In this document: one piece after another, positions 1 through 11,756 of the stretch
Position numbering within the stretch: position 1 is the stretch's first letter
How the letters are laid out: each line of letters begins with the position of its first letter
Source of the DNA: Periplaneta americana
Taxonomy: Eukaryota > Arthropoda > Insecta > Blattodea > Blattidae
Length of the DNA: 64,000 bases
Assembly (NCBI RefSeq): GCF_040183065.1
Contig: NC_091127.1
Coordinates: 24,116,891-24,180,890 of the forward strand
Direction of reading: 5' to 3'
Translations under genes and position numbers: made by a program
The notes under the pieces: generated by a model
What the model saw: only the letters and a program-made list of their open reading frames with translations
Databases searched by the model: none
Told to the model about the DNA's origin: nothing

Positions 1-277
1 GAAGGTTGTAAGAGACACGTAATTGAAACAACTCACTTATTATATCTGAGCCGTTGCAAGGAAACTAATTGAATATCCTGTACAACTATGATACATACAA
101 CATGTGACCACTGTAATTATCTAAGTGGAACTAATACACATGGATTTCATCCTAGCAGAGAAAGCGTCTGTCCCTGCAGCACAGAATTTCTCATTACAAT
201 ATTGCTTTGTTATTGCTTTACCACCGTCCTAAAGTTACTACCGCAACCATCACCACCACAGCCTCAAGCCCTATCAC
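1..277. other. Unassigned leading segment
   Basis: No coding frame, RNA gene or terminal repeat is recognisable. It runs directly into a trinucleotide array. Confidence 0.5.
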
Positions 278-312
<35 letters not shown>

Positions 313-474
313 TAATAATAAAAATAATAAAAATAATAATAATAATAACAATAATAATAATAATAATAACAATAATAATAATAACAACAATAATAATAAT
401 AATAAAAAAATAATAATAATAACAATAATAATAATAAAAATAATACAAATAATAATAATAATAATAATAATGAA

Positions 475-506
<32 letters not shown>

Positions 507-579
507 AAATAATAATAATCAAAATAATAATAATAATCAAAATAATAATAATAATAATAATGAAAATAATAATAATCAA

Positions 580-617
<38 letters not shown>

Positions 618-827
618 TAATAATAATAACAATAATAACAATAATAATAAAATAATAATAATAATAATGAAAATAATAATAATAATAATGAAAATAATAA
701 TAATCATAATAATAATAATAATGAAAATAATAATAATAATGAAAATAATAATAATAATAATAATAATGAAAATAATAATAATAATAATAATGAAAATAAT
801 AATAATAATAATAATAATAATAATCAA

Positions 828-862
<35 letters not shown>

Positions 863-947
863 AAATAATAATAATAATAATGAAAATAATAATAATAATG
901 AAAATAATAATAATAATACTAATGAAAATAATGATAATAATAATGAA

Positions 948-979
<32 letters not shown>

Positions 980-1470
980 AAATAATAATAATAATAATGA
1001 AAATAATAATCAAAATAATAATAATAATAATAATCAAAGTAATAATAATAATAATGATGAAAATAATAATAATAATAATAATAATGAAAATAATAATAAT
1101 AATAATGAAAATAATAATAATAATAATAATGAAAATAATAATAATAATAACAATAATAATAATAAAAATAATACAAATAATAATAATGAAAATAATAATA
1201 ACAATAATAATAATAATAATAACAATAATAATAACAATAATAATAATAATAAAAATAATAATAATAACAATAATAATAATAAAAATAATACAAATAATAA
1301 TAATAATGAAAATAATAATAATAATAATAATGAAAATAATAATAATCAAAATAATAATAATAATAATGAAAATAATAATAATAATAATGAAAATAATAAT
1401 AATAATAATAATAATGAAAATAATAATAATGAAAATAATAATAATAATAATAATAATAATGATAATAATT
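278..1470. repeat. Long interrupted (AAT)n array, left
   Basis: About 1.2 kb of AAT units broken by recurrent variants (AATGAAAAT, AATCAAAAT, AATAACAAT, one AATACTAATG, one AATCAAAGT). Long poly-Ile, poly-Leu and poly-Tyr frames through it are translation artefacts of the repeat. It abuts the 3' end of a LINE whose own tail is AT-rich. Part of its variant order recurs in the array at 4098-4803. Confidence 0.97.
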
Positions 1471-1479
1471 TTTATTTAT

Positions 1480-4097
1480 TTTATTTTTTATTTATTTCAA
1501 ATATTAATGTGCAAAACAACAGCACAAGGCCAATTACAGTTTAGCACAAAATAAAAAATAAAAAATAAAACAAGACAGAACAAATGATTATGAATGAATG
1601 ACAGAAAATGGCAGTGAGATGAAATACAATCAATATAATGGTCACATTAACCATTCACCAAATGCAACAAACTAAATGGCAATATCTAACAAATAATAAA
1701 AGATATTAAATAACAAGTAAGGAATATCATGCATAAGTAAAATCAAATCAGATCTTGCAAATTGGCACTTTTAATACATCTGGCTATTGGAGAAAGGGAT
1801 TTAAATAATTTAGTGAAAAAAATTCTTTGACCACGAAAACCTTTCACGGGAATTCTAAGGTAGGTGTTATGTATAAAAGAATCACAATCAATGACACCAT
1901 TAATAGCATTATTAAAGAAAGTGTAATCAATATCCTGACGTCTCGAATACAGACTGGTACAGTTAAAATATTTACTAGACAGTTCATAATTTAAAGAAGA
2001 GGAGTTAGGTACGAATCTGAACGCACAAAGAGAAATGAATTTTCTTTGGATATTTTCTAGTTTAGCTGAATCAGTAGACGTAATAGAGTTCCACGCAACA
2101 GATGCATATTCTAATTTAGACCTTACTAAAGCATAATATAATGTAAGTAGTGTATCAGGAGAGGAAAAGGAATAAGTAATAGACCTAATGAGACCAAGCA
2201 TTCTTAGTGAATGATTAAATAAATGATCAACATGGTCATGAAAGTACAGTTTAGAATCAAGATATATACCGAGATCCTTTATACAGTCCTTCCTGATTAT
2301 GGCGGCATTCGATAGCGAATAGTTGAACTTCAATGTAGTTGTCTTCCTAGAGAAAGAGATAACGCATGTTTTAGAAATATTAATTTTCATACCGTTATAA
2401 TCAGACCAACGTTGAATGGCATGTATATCATTTTGAAGTAAATGACAATCAGCAAGACTATTAATTTTTCTAAATATTTTTAAATCATCGGCAAAGAGAA
2501 GATAATGGGAACAGATGGGCTTACAAATGTCATCGATAAAAAGCAGGAATAATAACGGACCTAGGGTGGAGCCCTGTGGAACACCACAAAGAATAGTGAA
2601 AGGATCAGAGAGAGAGTTTCCCAACCGAACACGAGATTGTCTGTTGGTTAAATAGTTTTCAAACCAGCTAAGATAATTAATGGAAAGTCCAAACTGATCT
2701 AATTTACTTATTAAGATTTGATGAGGAACAACATCAAATGCTTTACTGAAATCAAAATAAATGGCATCAATTTGGCCTTGGGATTCAACTGTAGGCATAA
2801 TAAGATTGAGATAATTGACCAAATTCGTTGTTGTAGATTTATTTTTAATAAAGCCATGTTGAGCAGGATTTAAATTAGATTTAATATAAAATGAAACATG
2901 TTTGTGAATAATTTTTTCAAAAATTTTTGAAAAGTTATTAAGTATTGAAATAGGTCTGTAATTATTAACAAAATGTTTATTGCCATTCTTAAATATCGGA
3001 ATGACAGACGCTTCCTTCCATAAAGAAGGATAAATACCCGTACTAAGGCTAAGATTAAAAATAAAAGTTAATAGAGGAATAAGAATCTGAGAACAACCTT
3101 TAATAATGAAATTAGGTATGCCATCAGTTCCCATGGATTTATTGGGCTTAAGCCTCCTAATGACATTCAAGACATCTTCACACACAATAACCGGTAAACA
3201 TAAGCAGTCAGTAGTGATAGAATCATTAACAAATATATGATTGAGCTTTTTTTGTACCGATTTAAATTGATCAGCAAAAGCATTTGAGATCTCAGTTTGA
3301 TCAGTGATGTGCTCCCCATCAATAATTAACTCAGTAGGCAAGGATTTTGATTTACGAAATGATTCTACATACTTCCAAAATTTCTTAGGCTCATTTTTCA
3401 AATTTCTATCAATAGATTGGAGCCAGAGTAATTTATCAGAATTTATCTTATTTTTTACTTGTTTTCTAAGGGAAGAAAATATAAGATAATGATAATCAGA
3501 TTTTGATTTTTTAAAATTCTTGTGAGCTTTATTTTTTTTCTTTATGAGTAAACGAAGTGAGTTTGAAAACCACTTAGGATAAGTAGATTTTTTTACTCGT
3601 GATAAAGGTACAGCATCAGCAATCGCGTCATTTATTGTATGAGTTAATGAAACTACGGCTTCATTGACATCAGTAGACTCGTAAAGACTAGTCCAATCAT
3701 GATTAAAAAGAGTTGTGTATAATTTCATATAATCACCCTGAGAGAAATTAAAATAAGAATGATTAGAAGAATATAAAGGAAGAGATAAATTGACTTCAAG
3801 ATTAACACAAATAGAAGGATGATAATTGTCTTGACGAACAAGAGAATGATTAGCTAGGTAAACAGAACTATTAATAACATTGGTAAAAACAAGGTCAAGA
3901 AGATTTTTATTATTCAAAGTAAAATTAATCTGATTTAAACCAAGAAGGCAAGAAGAAGAAAATAGATCAAGAGACTTAATTTTTGCGTAATAATGGATGT
4001 TAGGAAGACTACAACCAGATGCCCAGTCAATACCAGGAGAATTAAAATCACCGAGAATAAGTATTCTAAAATTATGTGAATCAAGATTATTCTCAAT
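1480..4097 (-). mobile_element. 5'-truncated Jockey/CR1-type LINE, copy 1
   Basis: The element runs from high to low coordinates. It begins inside the endonuclease domain at about 4094, carries a full reverse transcriptase, stops at 1743 and has a ~250-bp 3' UTR. The 3' end has a short inverted repeat around 1509-1547 (GTGCAAAAC / GTTTAGCAC, one mismatch) and then an A/T-rich tail. Two more 3' ends of the same family lie at 5820-5918 and 5956-6906; in the latter the same stem is a perfect 9-bp match. The element lies between two (AAT)n arrays. No target duplication can be defined because both flanks are simple repeat. Confidence 0.88.
1743..4094 (-). CDS. LINE ORF2 protein: partial AP endonuclease plus reverse transcriptase
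   Basis: This would copy LINE RNA into DNA at a nicked chromosomal target. The frame is open over about 780 codons with no stop. Upstream of 3917 it reads GDFNSPGIDW, the conserved GDFN block of apurinic-type endonucleases, then DNYHPSI, resembling the terminal D-x-x-H-P block. Counting from the leucine codon at 3917, reverse transcriptase block YRPIS is near residue 320, motif A YFDFSKAFD at 387-395, motif B GVPQGSTLGP at 445-454 and motif C FADD at 475-478. The N-terminal endonuclease half and any ORF1 are missing, replaced by (ATT)n, so the copy cannot be autonomous. An unbroken frame suggests a fairly young insertion. Clade between Jockey, CR1 and relatives is not settled. Confidence 0.9.
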   Translation of the reverse strand, partial: ENNLDSHNFRILILGDFNSPGIDWASGCSLPNIHYYAKIKSLDLFSSSCLLGLNQINFTLNNKNLLDLVFTNVINSSVYLANHSLVRQDNYHPSICVNLEVNLSLPLYSSNHSYFNFSQGDYMKLYTTLFNHDWTSLYESTDVNEAVVSLTHTINDAIADAVPLSRVKKSTYPKWFSNSLRLLIKKKNKAHKNFKKSKSDYHYLIFSSLRKQVKNKINSDKLLWLQSIDRNLKNEPKKFWKYVESFRKSKSLPTELIIDGEHITDQTEISNAFADQFKSVQKKLNHIFVNDSITTDCLCLPVIVCEDVLNVIRRLKPNKSMGTDGIPNFIIKGCSQILIPLLTFIFNLSLSTGIYPSLWKEASVIPIFKNGNKHFVNNYRPISILNNFSKIFEKIIHKHVSFYIKSNLNPAQHGFIKNKSTTTNLVNYLNLIMPTVESQGQIDAIYFDFSKAFDVVPHQILISKLDQFGLSINYLSWFENYLTNRQSRVRLGNSLSDPFTILCGVPQGSTLGPLLFLLFIDDICKPICSHYLLFADDLKIFRKINSLADCHLLQNDIHAIQRWSDYNGMKINISKTCVISFSRKTTTLKFNYSLSNAAIIRKDCIKDLGIYLDSKLYFHDHVDHLFNHSLRMLGLIRSITYSFSSPDTLLTLYYALVRSKLEYASVAWNSITSTDSAKLENIQRKFISLCAFRFVPNSSSLNYELSSKYFNCTSLYSRRQDIDYTFFNNAINGVIDCDSFIHNTYLRIPVKGFRGQRIFFTKLFKSLSPIARCIKSANLQDLI

Positions 4098-4206
4098 AAT
4101 AACAATAATAATAACAATAATAATAATAAAATAATAATAATAATGAAAATAATAAAATAATAATAATAATAATGAAAATAATAATAATCATAATAATAAT
4201 AATGAA

Positions 4207-4242
<36 letters not shown>

Positions 4243-4245
4243 CGA

Positions 4246-4310
<65 letters not shown>

Positions 4311-4635
4311 AAATAATAATAATGATAATAATAATCAAAATAATAATAATAATAATAATAATGAAAATAATAATAAGAATAATGAAAATAATAATAATAA
4401 TAATACTAATGAAAATAATGATAATAATAATGAAAATAATAATAATAATAATAATAATAATGAAAATAATAATAATAATGAAAATAACAATAATAATAAT
4501 AATAATAATGAAAATAATAATAATAATAATGAAAATAATAATCAAAATAATAATAATAATAATAATAATAATAATCAAAGTAATAATAATAATAATAATA
4601 ATCAAAGTAATAATAATAATAATAATAATAATGAA

Positions 4636-4685
<50 letters not shown>

Positions 4686-4686
4686 A

Positions 4687-4745
<59 letters not shown>

Positions 4746-4803
4746 AAATGATAATAATAATAATGAAAATAATAATAATAATAACAATCATAATAATAAT
4801 GAT
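4098..4803. repeat. Long interrupted (AAT)n array, right
   Basis: About 700 bp of AAT units with the same interruptions as the left array. In particular AATACTAATGAAAATAATG at about 4404 and AATCAAAGTAAT at about 4573 occur in the same order as at about 915 and 1033. Confidence 0.96.
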
Positions 4804-4805
4804 GT

Positions 4806-5068
4806 TTTAGATGGACAAAGCATTTAGCAAGTATGGGCGAACCCAGAAATGCATACAGAGTGATAGTTGGGAGGCCGGAGGAAAAAAGACCTTTTGAGAG
4901 GCCGAGATGTAGATGGCAGGATAATATTCAAATTGATTTGAAGGAGGTGGGATATGATTGCAGAGACTGGATTAATCTTGCGCAGGATAGGGACCGATGA
5001 CGGGCTTATGTGAGAGCGGCAATGAACCTCCGGGTTCCTTAAAAGCCAAAAGTAAATAAGTAAGTAAA
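4806..5068 (+). pseudogene. RTE-like LINE 3' end, plus orientation
   Basis: Terminal ~260 bp of the LINE family also seen at 5078-5800, 7900-8565 and 22852-23724. It encodes degraded versions of the C-terminal GRPEEKRP and RDWINLAQDR blocks, then the shared CTCCGGGTTCCTTAAAAGCC 3' end and a short AAGT-type tail. It is tail-to-tail with the next copy. Frame broken. Confidence 0.85.
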
Positions 5069-5077
5069 TAATAATAA

Positions 5078-5800
5078 TACTTACTTACTTACAAATGGCT
5101 TTTAAGGAATCCGCAAGTTCATTCCTGCCCTCATGTAACTCCGCCATTGGTCCCTATCCTGAGCAAGATTAATCCAGTCACTATCATCATATCCCACCTC
5201 CTTCAAATACATTTTAATATTATCCTCCAATCTATGTTTCGGCCTTCCCAAAGGTCTTTTTTCCTCCGGCCTCCCAAATAACACTCTATATGCATTTCTG
5301 GATTCGGCCATACGTGCTAAATGCCCTACCCATCTCAAACGTCTGGATTTAATGTTCCTAATTATGTCAACTGAAGAATACAATGCGTGCAGTTCTGCGT
5401 TGTGTAACTTTCTCCATTCTCCTGTAACTTCATCCCTCTTAGCCCCAAATATTTTCCTAAGAACCTTACTCTCAAACACCCTTAATCTTTGTTCCTCTCT
5501 CAAAGTAAGAATTCAAGATTCACAATCATAAAGAACAACCGGTAATATAACCGTTTTATAAATTCTAACTTTAGGAATTTTTGACATCAGACTAGATGAC
5601 AAAAACTTCTCAACCGAATAATAACAGGCATTTCCCATATTTATTCTGTGCTTAATTTCCTCCAGAGTGTCATTTATATTTGTTACTGTTGCTCCAAGAT
5701 ATTTGAATTTTTCCACCTCTTCGGAGGATAAATTTCCAATTTTTATATTTCCTTTTCGTAAAATATTTTGGTCACGAGACATAATCATATACTTTATCTT
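5078..5800 (-). pseudogene. RTE-like LINE reverse-transcriptase C-terminus, minus orientation
   Basis: C-terminal part of a LINE polyprotein downstream of the catalytic core. It has the connection block EKFKYLGATVTN, then VILPVVLYDCES, LRVFESKVLRKIFGAKRDE, SRRLRWVGHLARM and GRPEEKRPLGRP. It lies in two open pieces (5513-5788 and 5102-5503) separated by an in-frame stop where other copies read ETWTL. No FADD motif is included, so it is a 5'-truncated, non-functional copy. The family resembles RTE/Proto2-type elements; the clade is uncertain. Confidence 0.87.
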
Positions 5801-5819
5801 TTCGTGATTAATAACAATA

Positions 5820-5910
5820 ATTGATATATTAATTTTTATTTATTTATTTACTACTAATATTTAATGTGCTGTACAACAGCCAGTGGTGAATAACAGTTCC
5901 GCACATGACA

Positions 5911-5918
<8 letters not shown>
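5820..5918 (-). mobile_element. 3' stub of the Jockey/CR1-type LINE family (third copy)
   Basis: Only the last ~80 bp of the 3' UTR is present, recognisable by GTGCTGTACAACAGCC followed by GTTCCGCAC, matching the end of copies 1 and 2. It continues directly into (AAT)n at 5919-5955. Confidence 0.75.

Positions 5919-5955
<37 letters not shown>
5919..5955. repeat. (AAT)n microsatellite
   Basis: About 12 AAT units separating two LINE 3' ends of one family. Confidence 0.95.
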
Positions 5956-6906
5956 TTATTTATTTATTATTAATATTTGTGTGCTGAACAACAGCCAGAG
6001 ACCAATTATAGTTCAGCACAATACACAAACAGAAGATAGGAATGTGCAAAAACAAATAAATAATGTCTTAAATAAACAAAAACATACATAAATAAAATTG
6101 AGAACAAGAACAGTAAATACTAATAATCAAAACGAAACTATACCTTAAAAGGATCTAAATTGTGCCCATGCAAATTGGCATATTTTATGCATCTACAGAC
6201 TGGAGAAAGTGATTTTGAATTTCTGTTATAATTTTTTTTTTGAGATCTTAAATCTTTTGTAGGAATACGAAGGCTTATAATGTTTATGATAGACTCACAA
6301 TCAATATCACCCTTGATAGCTTTGCAAAAAAATTGATAATCAAGATTTTGACGTCTAGAATAAAGGCTACAACAGTTAAAATATTTACAGGTGATCTCAT
6401 AGTTAAAGTCAGAGGAAATGGGCATAAATCGAAAAGCACATAAGGAAATAAATTTTCTTTGAATATTTTCAAATTTAACCGAATCAGTTGAAGTAATGGA
6501 ATTCCAGGCTACAGATGCATATTCAAGTTTAGATCGAACCAAAGTAAAGTATAGAATTAATAGAAACTCAGGAGTAGAAAAAGAATAAGTTATAGACCTT
6601 ATTAAACCAAGCATTCTTATTGAATGATTATAAATATATTAACATGATCGTGAAAGTATAATTTAGAATCGAGTAATACACCAAGATCTTTAATAGAAAT
6701 TTTCCTAATAATACAGACGTTATTAAGGGAATAATTAAATTTTATGCAAGTAGTTTTTCGTGAGTACGAAATGACTAAAGTTTTTGTTTCATTAATTTTC
6801 ATTCCATTATTGTCAGACCAAAGGTCAATAGAGTTAATATCATTTTGAAGAATTTGGCAATCGGCATAACTATTTATTGAGTGAAAGATTTTGAGATCAT
6901 CAACAA
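5956..6906 (-). pseudogene. Jockey/CR1-type LINE, copy 2, frameshifted
   Basis: Strongly truncated copy that starts at the reverse transcriptase motif C (LFVDDLKIF, alanine of FADD changed to valine) and continues through RSKLEYASVAWNSITSTD and the C-terminus to a stop at 6138. A frame break near 6615 separates two open halves. The 3' UTR ends with a 9-bp perfect stem (GTGCTGAAC / GTTCAGCAC near 5981-6020). Its 5' edge abuts a (CAA)n(AAT)n tract at 6907-6981. Confidence 0.88.
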
Positions 6907-6932
6907 ATAACAACAACAACAACAACAACAAC

Positions 6933-6981
<49 letters not shown>
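6907..6981. repeat. (CAA)n(AAT)n microsatellite
   Basis: About 8 CAA-type units grading into about 17 AAT units at the truncated 5' end of LINE copy 2. Confidence 0.95.
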
Positions 6982-6983
<2 letters not shown>

Positions 6984-7663
6984 CTTGACGTCTACTCCTT
7001 TTATATGATTTCATATGTATATTTATTTTCAAATAGATTAAAATTTAAACACTTTCAGTGCCGTTTATTCACAACATTACGTTAGAACTAAAAAAGTAAA
7101 TGTTCATTTTCTGTTCTGTATTCTCGTTTTTTTAATTGCTGTACTCTATTGTATCACTTCACTTGTTAGATATCCCATCTTCGCTGTTTGTATTTTCTTC
7201 CATTTTACTGTAGTGTTTCACATCCTATAGAAACGCTGATACAGCCATTATTGCCTGAAAGATCTCAAGACCTCTCAAAACATTGACGTCACAATAATTA
7301 TGGCTGCAGTTTAATTTTGAAATGATTGAATTGAATTTCAATTTGTCTAATTAGGACCAAGCCGAGTCGAGATAGGCTGTTGTAAGCTCGTTGCAATTAG
7401 CACTCATGTTCACTATCTCTTAAATACGCCGTAGCTATGGAAACAATGGCAAGGGGATTAGGTGTTCATTCATTTGTTATTCCTTAAACCCAATTCATAA
7501 TAACATAAACAAAAATACTTAAATGAGATTGCGTTTCGATATAGTATGAACAGTCAAAAGATAATTTAATTCGCTGTGTAACAATTTAGTTGCGACTGAT
7601 TTTAGAAAGGTGATTATTTGGTATATTTTGTATTTTGCCTAAATTAATATTTATCAACATAAC
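6982..7663. other. No recognisable feature
   Basis: AT-rich unique-looking sequence. I see no convincing frame, TIR or RNA gene. Confidence 0.4.
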
Positions 7664-7664
7664 A

Positions 7665-7709
<45 letters not shown>
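7664..7709. repeat. (AAT)n microsatellite
   Basis: About 15 AAT units. Confidence 0.95.
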
Positions 7710-7711
<2 letters not shown>

Positions 7712-7899
7712 TTTATTTAACCTGGCAGAGTGCTTCAGTGGTAGCAGCAGTGGCATAGCGTAGCTTCCAAAACGGGGAAGCAATCAAGATTAATTTAGTA
7801 ATGATAATTATTCTTAAAACTCATTAAAATAAGGTTATAATTATTTTACATAATATAATTAAGAATCGCGGATGTTTAAATAAGTAAAAGTAATATTCT

Positions 7900-8570
<671 letters not shown>

Positions 8571-8576
8571 TATTCT

Positions 8577-9215
8577 GCTAACGGTCATATTTTATCACTT
8601 ATAATGCAGTGAATTATTTTTAAATGATTTGTTTAAAAGTCAGATACCGGTACTTTTATTTTCAATAAATGAAATTATTCCTGATAAATTATTATTATAT
8701 ATTAAATAATATATTGTATATTACTATATATTATTATAATATTATTATATTATTAATTATACTTTTAAATTATATTGTAAATTATAATTATAATTATAAT
8801 ATAAATATTGTAAATTGTTATTATATATATTAAATTCCTGATAATTTAAAAGTTACAATAATATAGTTTCTTACTAGGTCACCTAAATGCAATTTGATGC
8901 CAATAACATTTTAATATTTTTTTTATTTTTATGATACACATAATTAATATTTCAATTTATGTCTTATTTATATTTTAATTAAATTTACGAATGTACAATA
9001 ATTTTAGTTTTCTGTATTAATGTGGAACGTTTAAGTGGACATCTATTCAGGAAAAACGTTCGTTACCATTTCTGTAATACTGCACGCGCCTAATGGCCCT
9101 TAGGGGAACTGCACCGATGCAACCCGCAACATTTTTTTTATTGAAAAAAAAAAAACAAATGAGATTTGAATTTCATCGTAACTAGGCCCTATATGTATTA
9201 CATTCAAGAGATTAC
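8577..9215. other. AT-rich region without recognisable genes
   Basis: Includes a TATTA/ATAAT-rich stretch at 8685-8860. No supported feature. Confidence 0.4.
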
Positions 9216-9595
9216 TATCTATGGTCTATGGCGTGTCTTCGGCATCAACCCCTTTGATTTGATTACCTGGTTGGGCTTTTCCGAGGTTTTCCCCAACCAA
9301 AAGACAAATGCCGGGTAATCTTTTGGCGAATCCTCGGACCTCACCTCATGTCACTACATCTCGCCAAAATATTGTAAAAATTGCACAAATTTGTAAAAAT
9401 TGTAGAAAATTACTAAATTGTAAAACTGTAAAAATTATAATTGTAATATTGTAAAATTTTGACTTGTTCCACATCTTAAAGCTTCATTGCTCATGTAAGA
9501 TCTATGGAATATAATAAATGAATGACTGAATGAATGAATGAATGAATGAATGAATGAATGAATGAATGAATGAATGAAACTATTGGCTTGACCAG
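9216..9595 (+). mobile_element. 5'-truncated SINE (family B body) with (AATG)n tail
   Basis: Matches the body of the SINE at 41180-41665: CTATGGCG, ATTACCTGGTTGGGCTTTTC, CGAATCCTCGGACCTCA, then a T/A-rich stretch and the end CTTCATTGCTCATGTAAGAT. It ends in about 14 units of AATG. The tRNA-like head is missing. The same tail type occurs next to a LINE at 41180, so the SINE may borrow a LINE 3' end for retrotransposition (inference). Confidence 0.82.
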
Positions 9596-10419
9596 TCACA
9601 TTTCAAACTATTACAGGGATTCTACGAAACCCCTGCCTGCCCTTTTAATTCAGAGATTGTTAATCGCTTCCAACATAATTAAAATAAGTAAAATCAAATT
9701 ATATAACTAAATTTAGGTTAGCTTCCTATATTTCAATTCTAACACTAGGCCTACTATCCCCTTCTAAAGTATCTACAACGAAATCAAATTTCCATAGGCT
9801 ATTTAGATACACAAGTTAAGTTTTCAATATCTTAATTCTGATATTGATTTCCATTCTAATGTGTCTATTTAGAGTCTATTGTAACATTTTAAAACATTAT
9901 TTATATGCTTAAAAGTGATTTTGTAGAGTTTAAATATCCCAGGTCTATTCATAAAAAAATTAGTAAAATCGTTTAAATAACGCTGGCGCTATAGACGTAG
10001 ACACATGGGGGGACAGAATCACGAAAGCCACTTTTTCGAATTTAATGATCATGATCATAAATTTATAGCCTATGTTTATGAATTAATCAGCCTATATTGT
10101 ATTTGTATTCTATAATTTCGGAATATACATTTTTTTTTTCATAAATTGCCCTATTATTCTCCTCCATGTTAATATTATATTATGTAATTTCATTGTACAA
10201 TAGTTGTAATTTTACTTTTAGTTCCTATTTATTTTATTTATATACAGTATTCCTCTTATAGTTTATTAATAATATTTTTGAACTGCAACTGAACACGAGC
10301 GTTGCTCATTCGGTCGTCAAATTTCGTTAATATTACTGTATCCTCTTTTTTTATATTGATGTATTATTTTATTTCTATTTCTATTGTTCTAATTATATTC
10401 TGTAGTCTGATGTATTAGG

Positions 10420-10420
<1 letters not shown>
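9596..10420. other. No recognisable feature
   Basis: AT-rich, no supported frame or terminal repeats. Confidence 0.4.
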
Positions 10421-10454
<34 letters not shown>

Positions 10455-10486
10455 CGTTATTATTATTATTAATATCATCATCATCA
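10421..10486. repeat. (ATT)n / (ATC)n microsatellite
   Basis: ATT units with one CGT interruption, grading into ATC units. Confidence 0.95.
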
Positions 10487-10718
10487 TATAAAATATTCTA
10501 CAGAAGTAATATTTGAAGAAAGAACATAGTCTAGAGACGAAAAGCAATCTTTCTAACAATCGACTTTTGAAAGTAGTCAACGTTTGAGAGCTATTTACAT
10601 TATGTACACTAAAATATGCTATTTTCACTATTACACTAGACTAAAGAAAGAAGACTTACGTTAATCAAATATTATTTACACTATTGTACACAATTTACAA
10701 AATAAGTAGGCTAAAGTA

Positions 10719-11754
10719 CAGTGAAACCTCTCATTTACGGACAACGAAGGGACGCAACAATCAGTCCGCATCTGGGAGGTGTCCTTTATTGGGAGGGAGG
10801 CTCCCCAATCTAACAGTAAATTTATAATATGCATTATGTATTCCTTCACGCTTTAAATGAAATGTATTATTGTACCGTAAAGTGGGGATATTTCGGACGC
10901 AGGGGTAACATCAGACGGTAATTCAATTAATCATATTTTATGTTGGTAACACCAGTTCTTAGCATCTTTTTCCGCGCTTTTTACTATGTTCGTATGTTTC
11001 TGCACATTTTTAAAGACCCATTGGTGAACTGGTGTTACCAACATAAAATATGATAAATTGAATTACCGTCTGAGGTTACCCCTGCGTCCGAAATATCCCC
11101 ACTTTATGGTAGTTTAATTCTAATTACAGTTTACTACAGTAAATTCTTTGCAACTTTAAACTAGTAGATAAGGCCGAAAAAGGAAAATATAGTACTGTGC
11201 CATGCAATTTTTTTTACGCCTACAGTTATGCAGTACTGTAGTTTACAGTTTTCAACTTAACCTTTACGTTCAGGTGCCATGTCTCTCGAAACAGGACAAC
11301 TGATTGAAGAGAAGAGAATAATCCTACTAACCATATCATTTGTCGAATACAATTTCACGATCGCTGAAACTTTGGACCCATCAGACAGGTTAAATTTTAT
11401 GACTTTGTTTATCCACCCGCTTCCAGCTAACAAGGGGTAGCCGGCTGGGCTTGTGGTATCCTATGAGACCCTCATGTTTCATGTTAAGGAATTTCTGTAC
11501 AGTTCTCAAAACTAAATTTTCCATTTTCGAAACACATTAGTTCTTGAAAATCAAGTTCTGTCCGCAGTCAGGAGGTAAAGCAAGCTTTAGGACTGTGAAA
11601 CAGCTGTCCGTGTCCGTGTCCGTGTCTGAGAGTGTCCGTAAACGAGAGTTAAATTTATCATTATTTCTATATTATTTCAGTTGGGACATAAAAATCTGTC
11701 CGTATTTGAGGAGTGTCCGTATCTTGGGAGTGTCCGTAAGGAGAGGCTTCACTG
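10719..11754. mobile_element. TA-flanked TIR transposon (Tc1/mariner/pogo type), non-autonomous
   Basis: The left end reads TA then CAGTGAAACCTCTCATTTAC; the right end, read inwards on the other strand, is TA then CAGTGAAGCCTCTCCTTACG. Both ends carry repeated GTCCGTA blocks (several between 11607 and 11740). No transposase frame remains. A second palindromic element sits inside at 10875-11109. TA duplication and TIR style fit the Tc1/mariner/pogo superfamily; the subfamily is not determined. Confidence 0.83.
10875..11109. mobile_element. Palindromic MITE nested in the preceding transposon
   Basis: 235 bp with arms of about 85 bp. The left arm begins CCGTAAAGTGGGGATATTTC; the right arm is its inverse with a few changes and ends CCCCACTTTATGG. 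TA lies on both sides (10873-10874, 11110-11111). There is no coding content. Confidence 0.9.
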
Positions 11755-11756
11755 TA

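Noticed and set aside
207..1554. Long open frames of poly-Ile, poly-Leu, poly-Tyr and poly-Lys/Ile
   Set aside because: They are readings of the (AAT)n array and have no protein-like composition.
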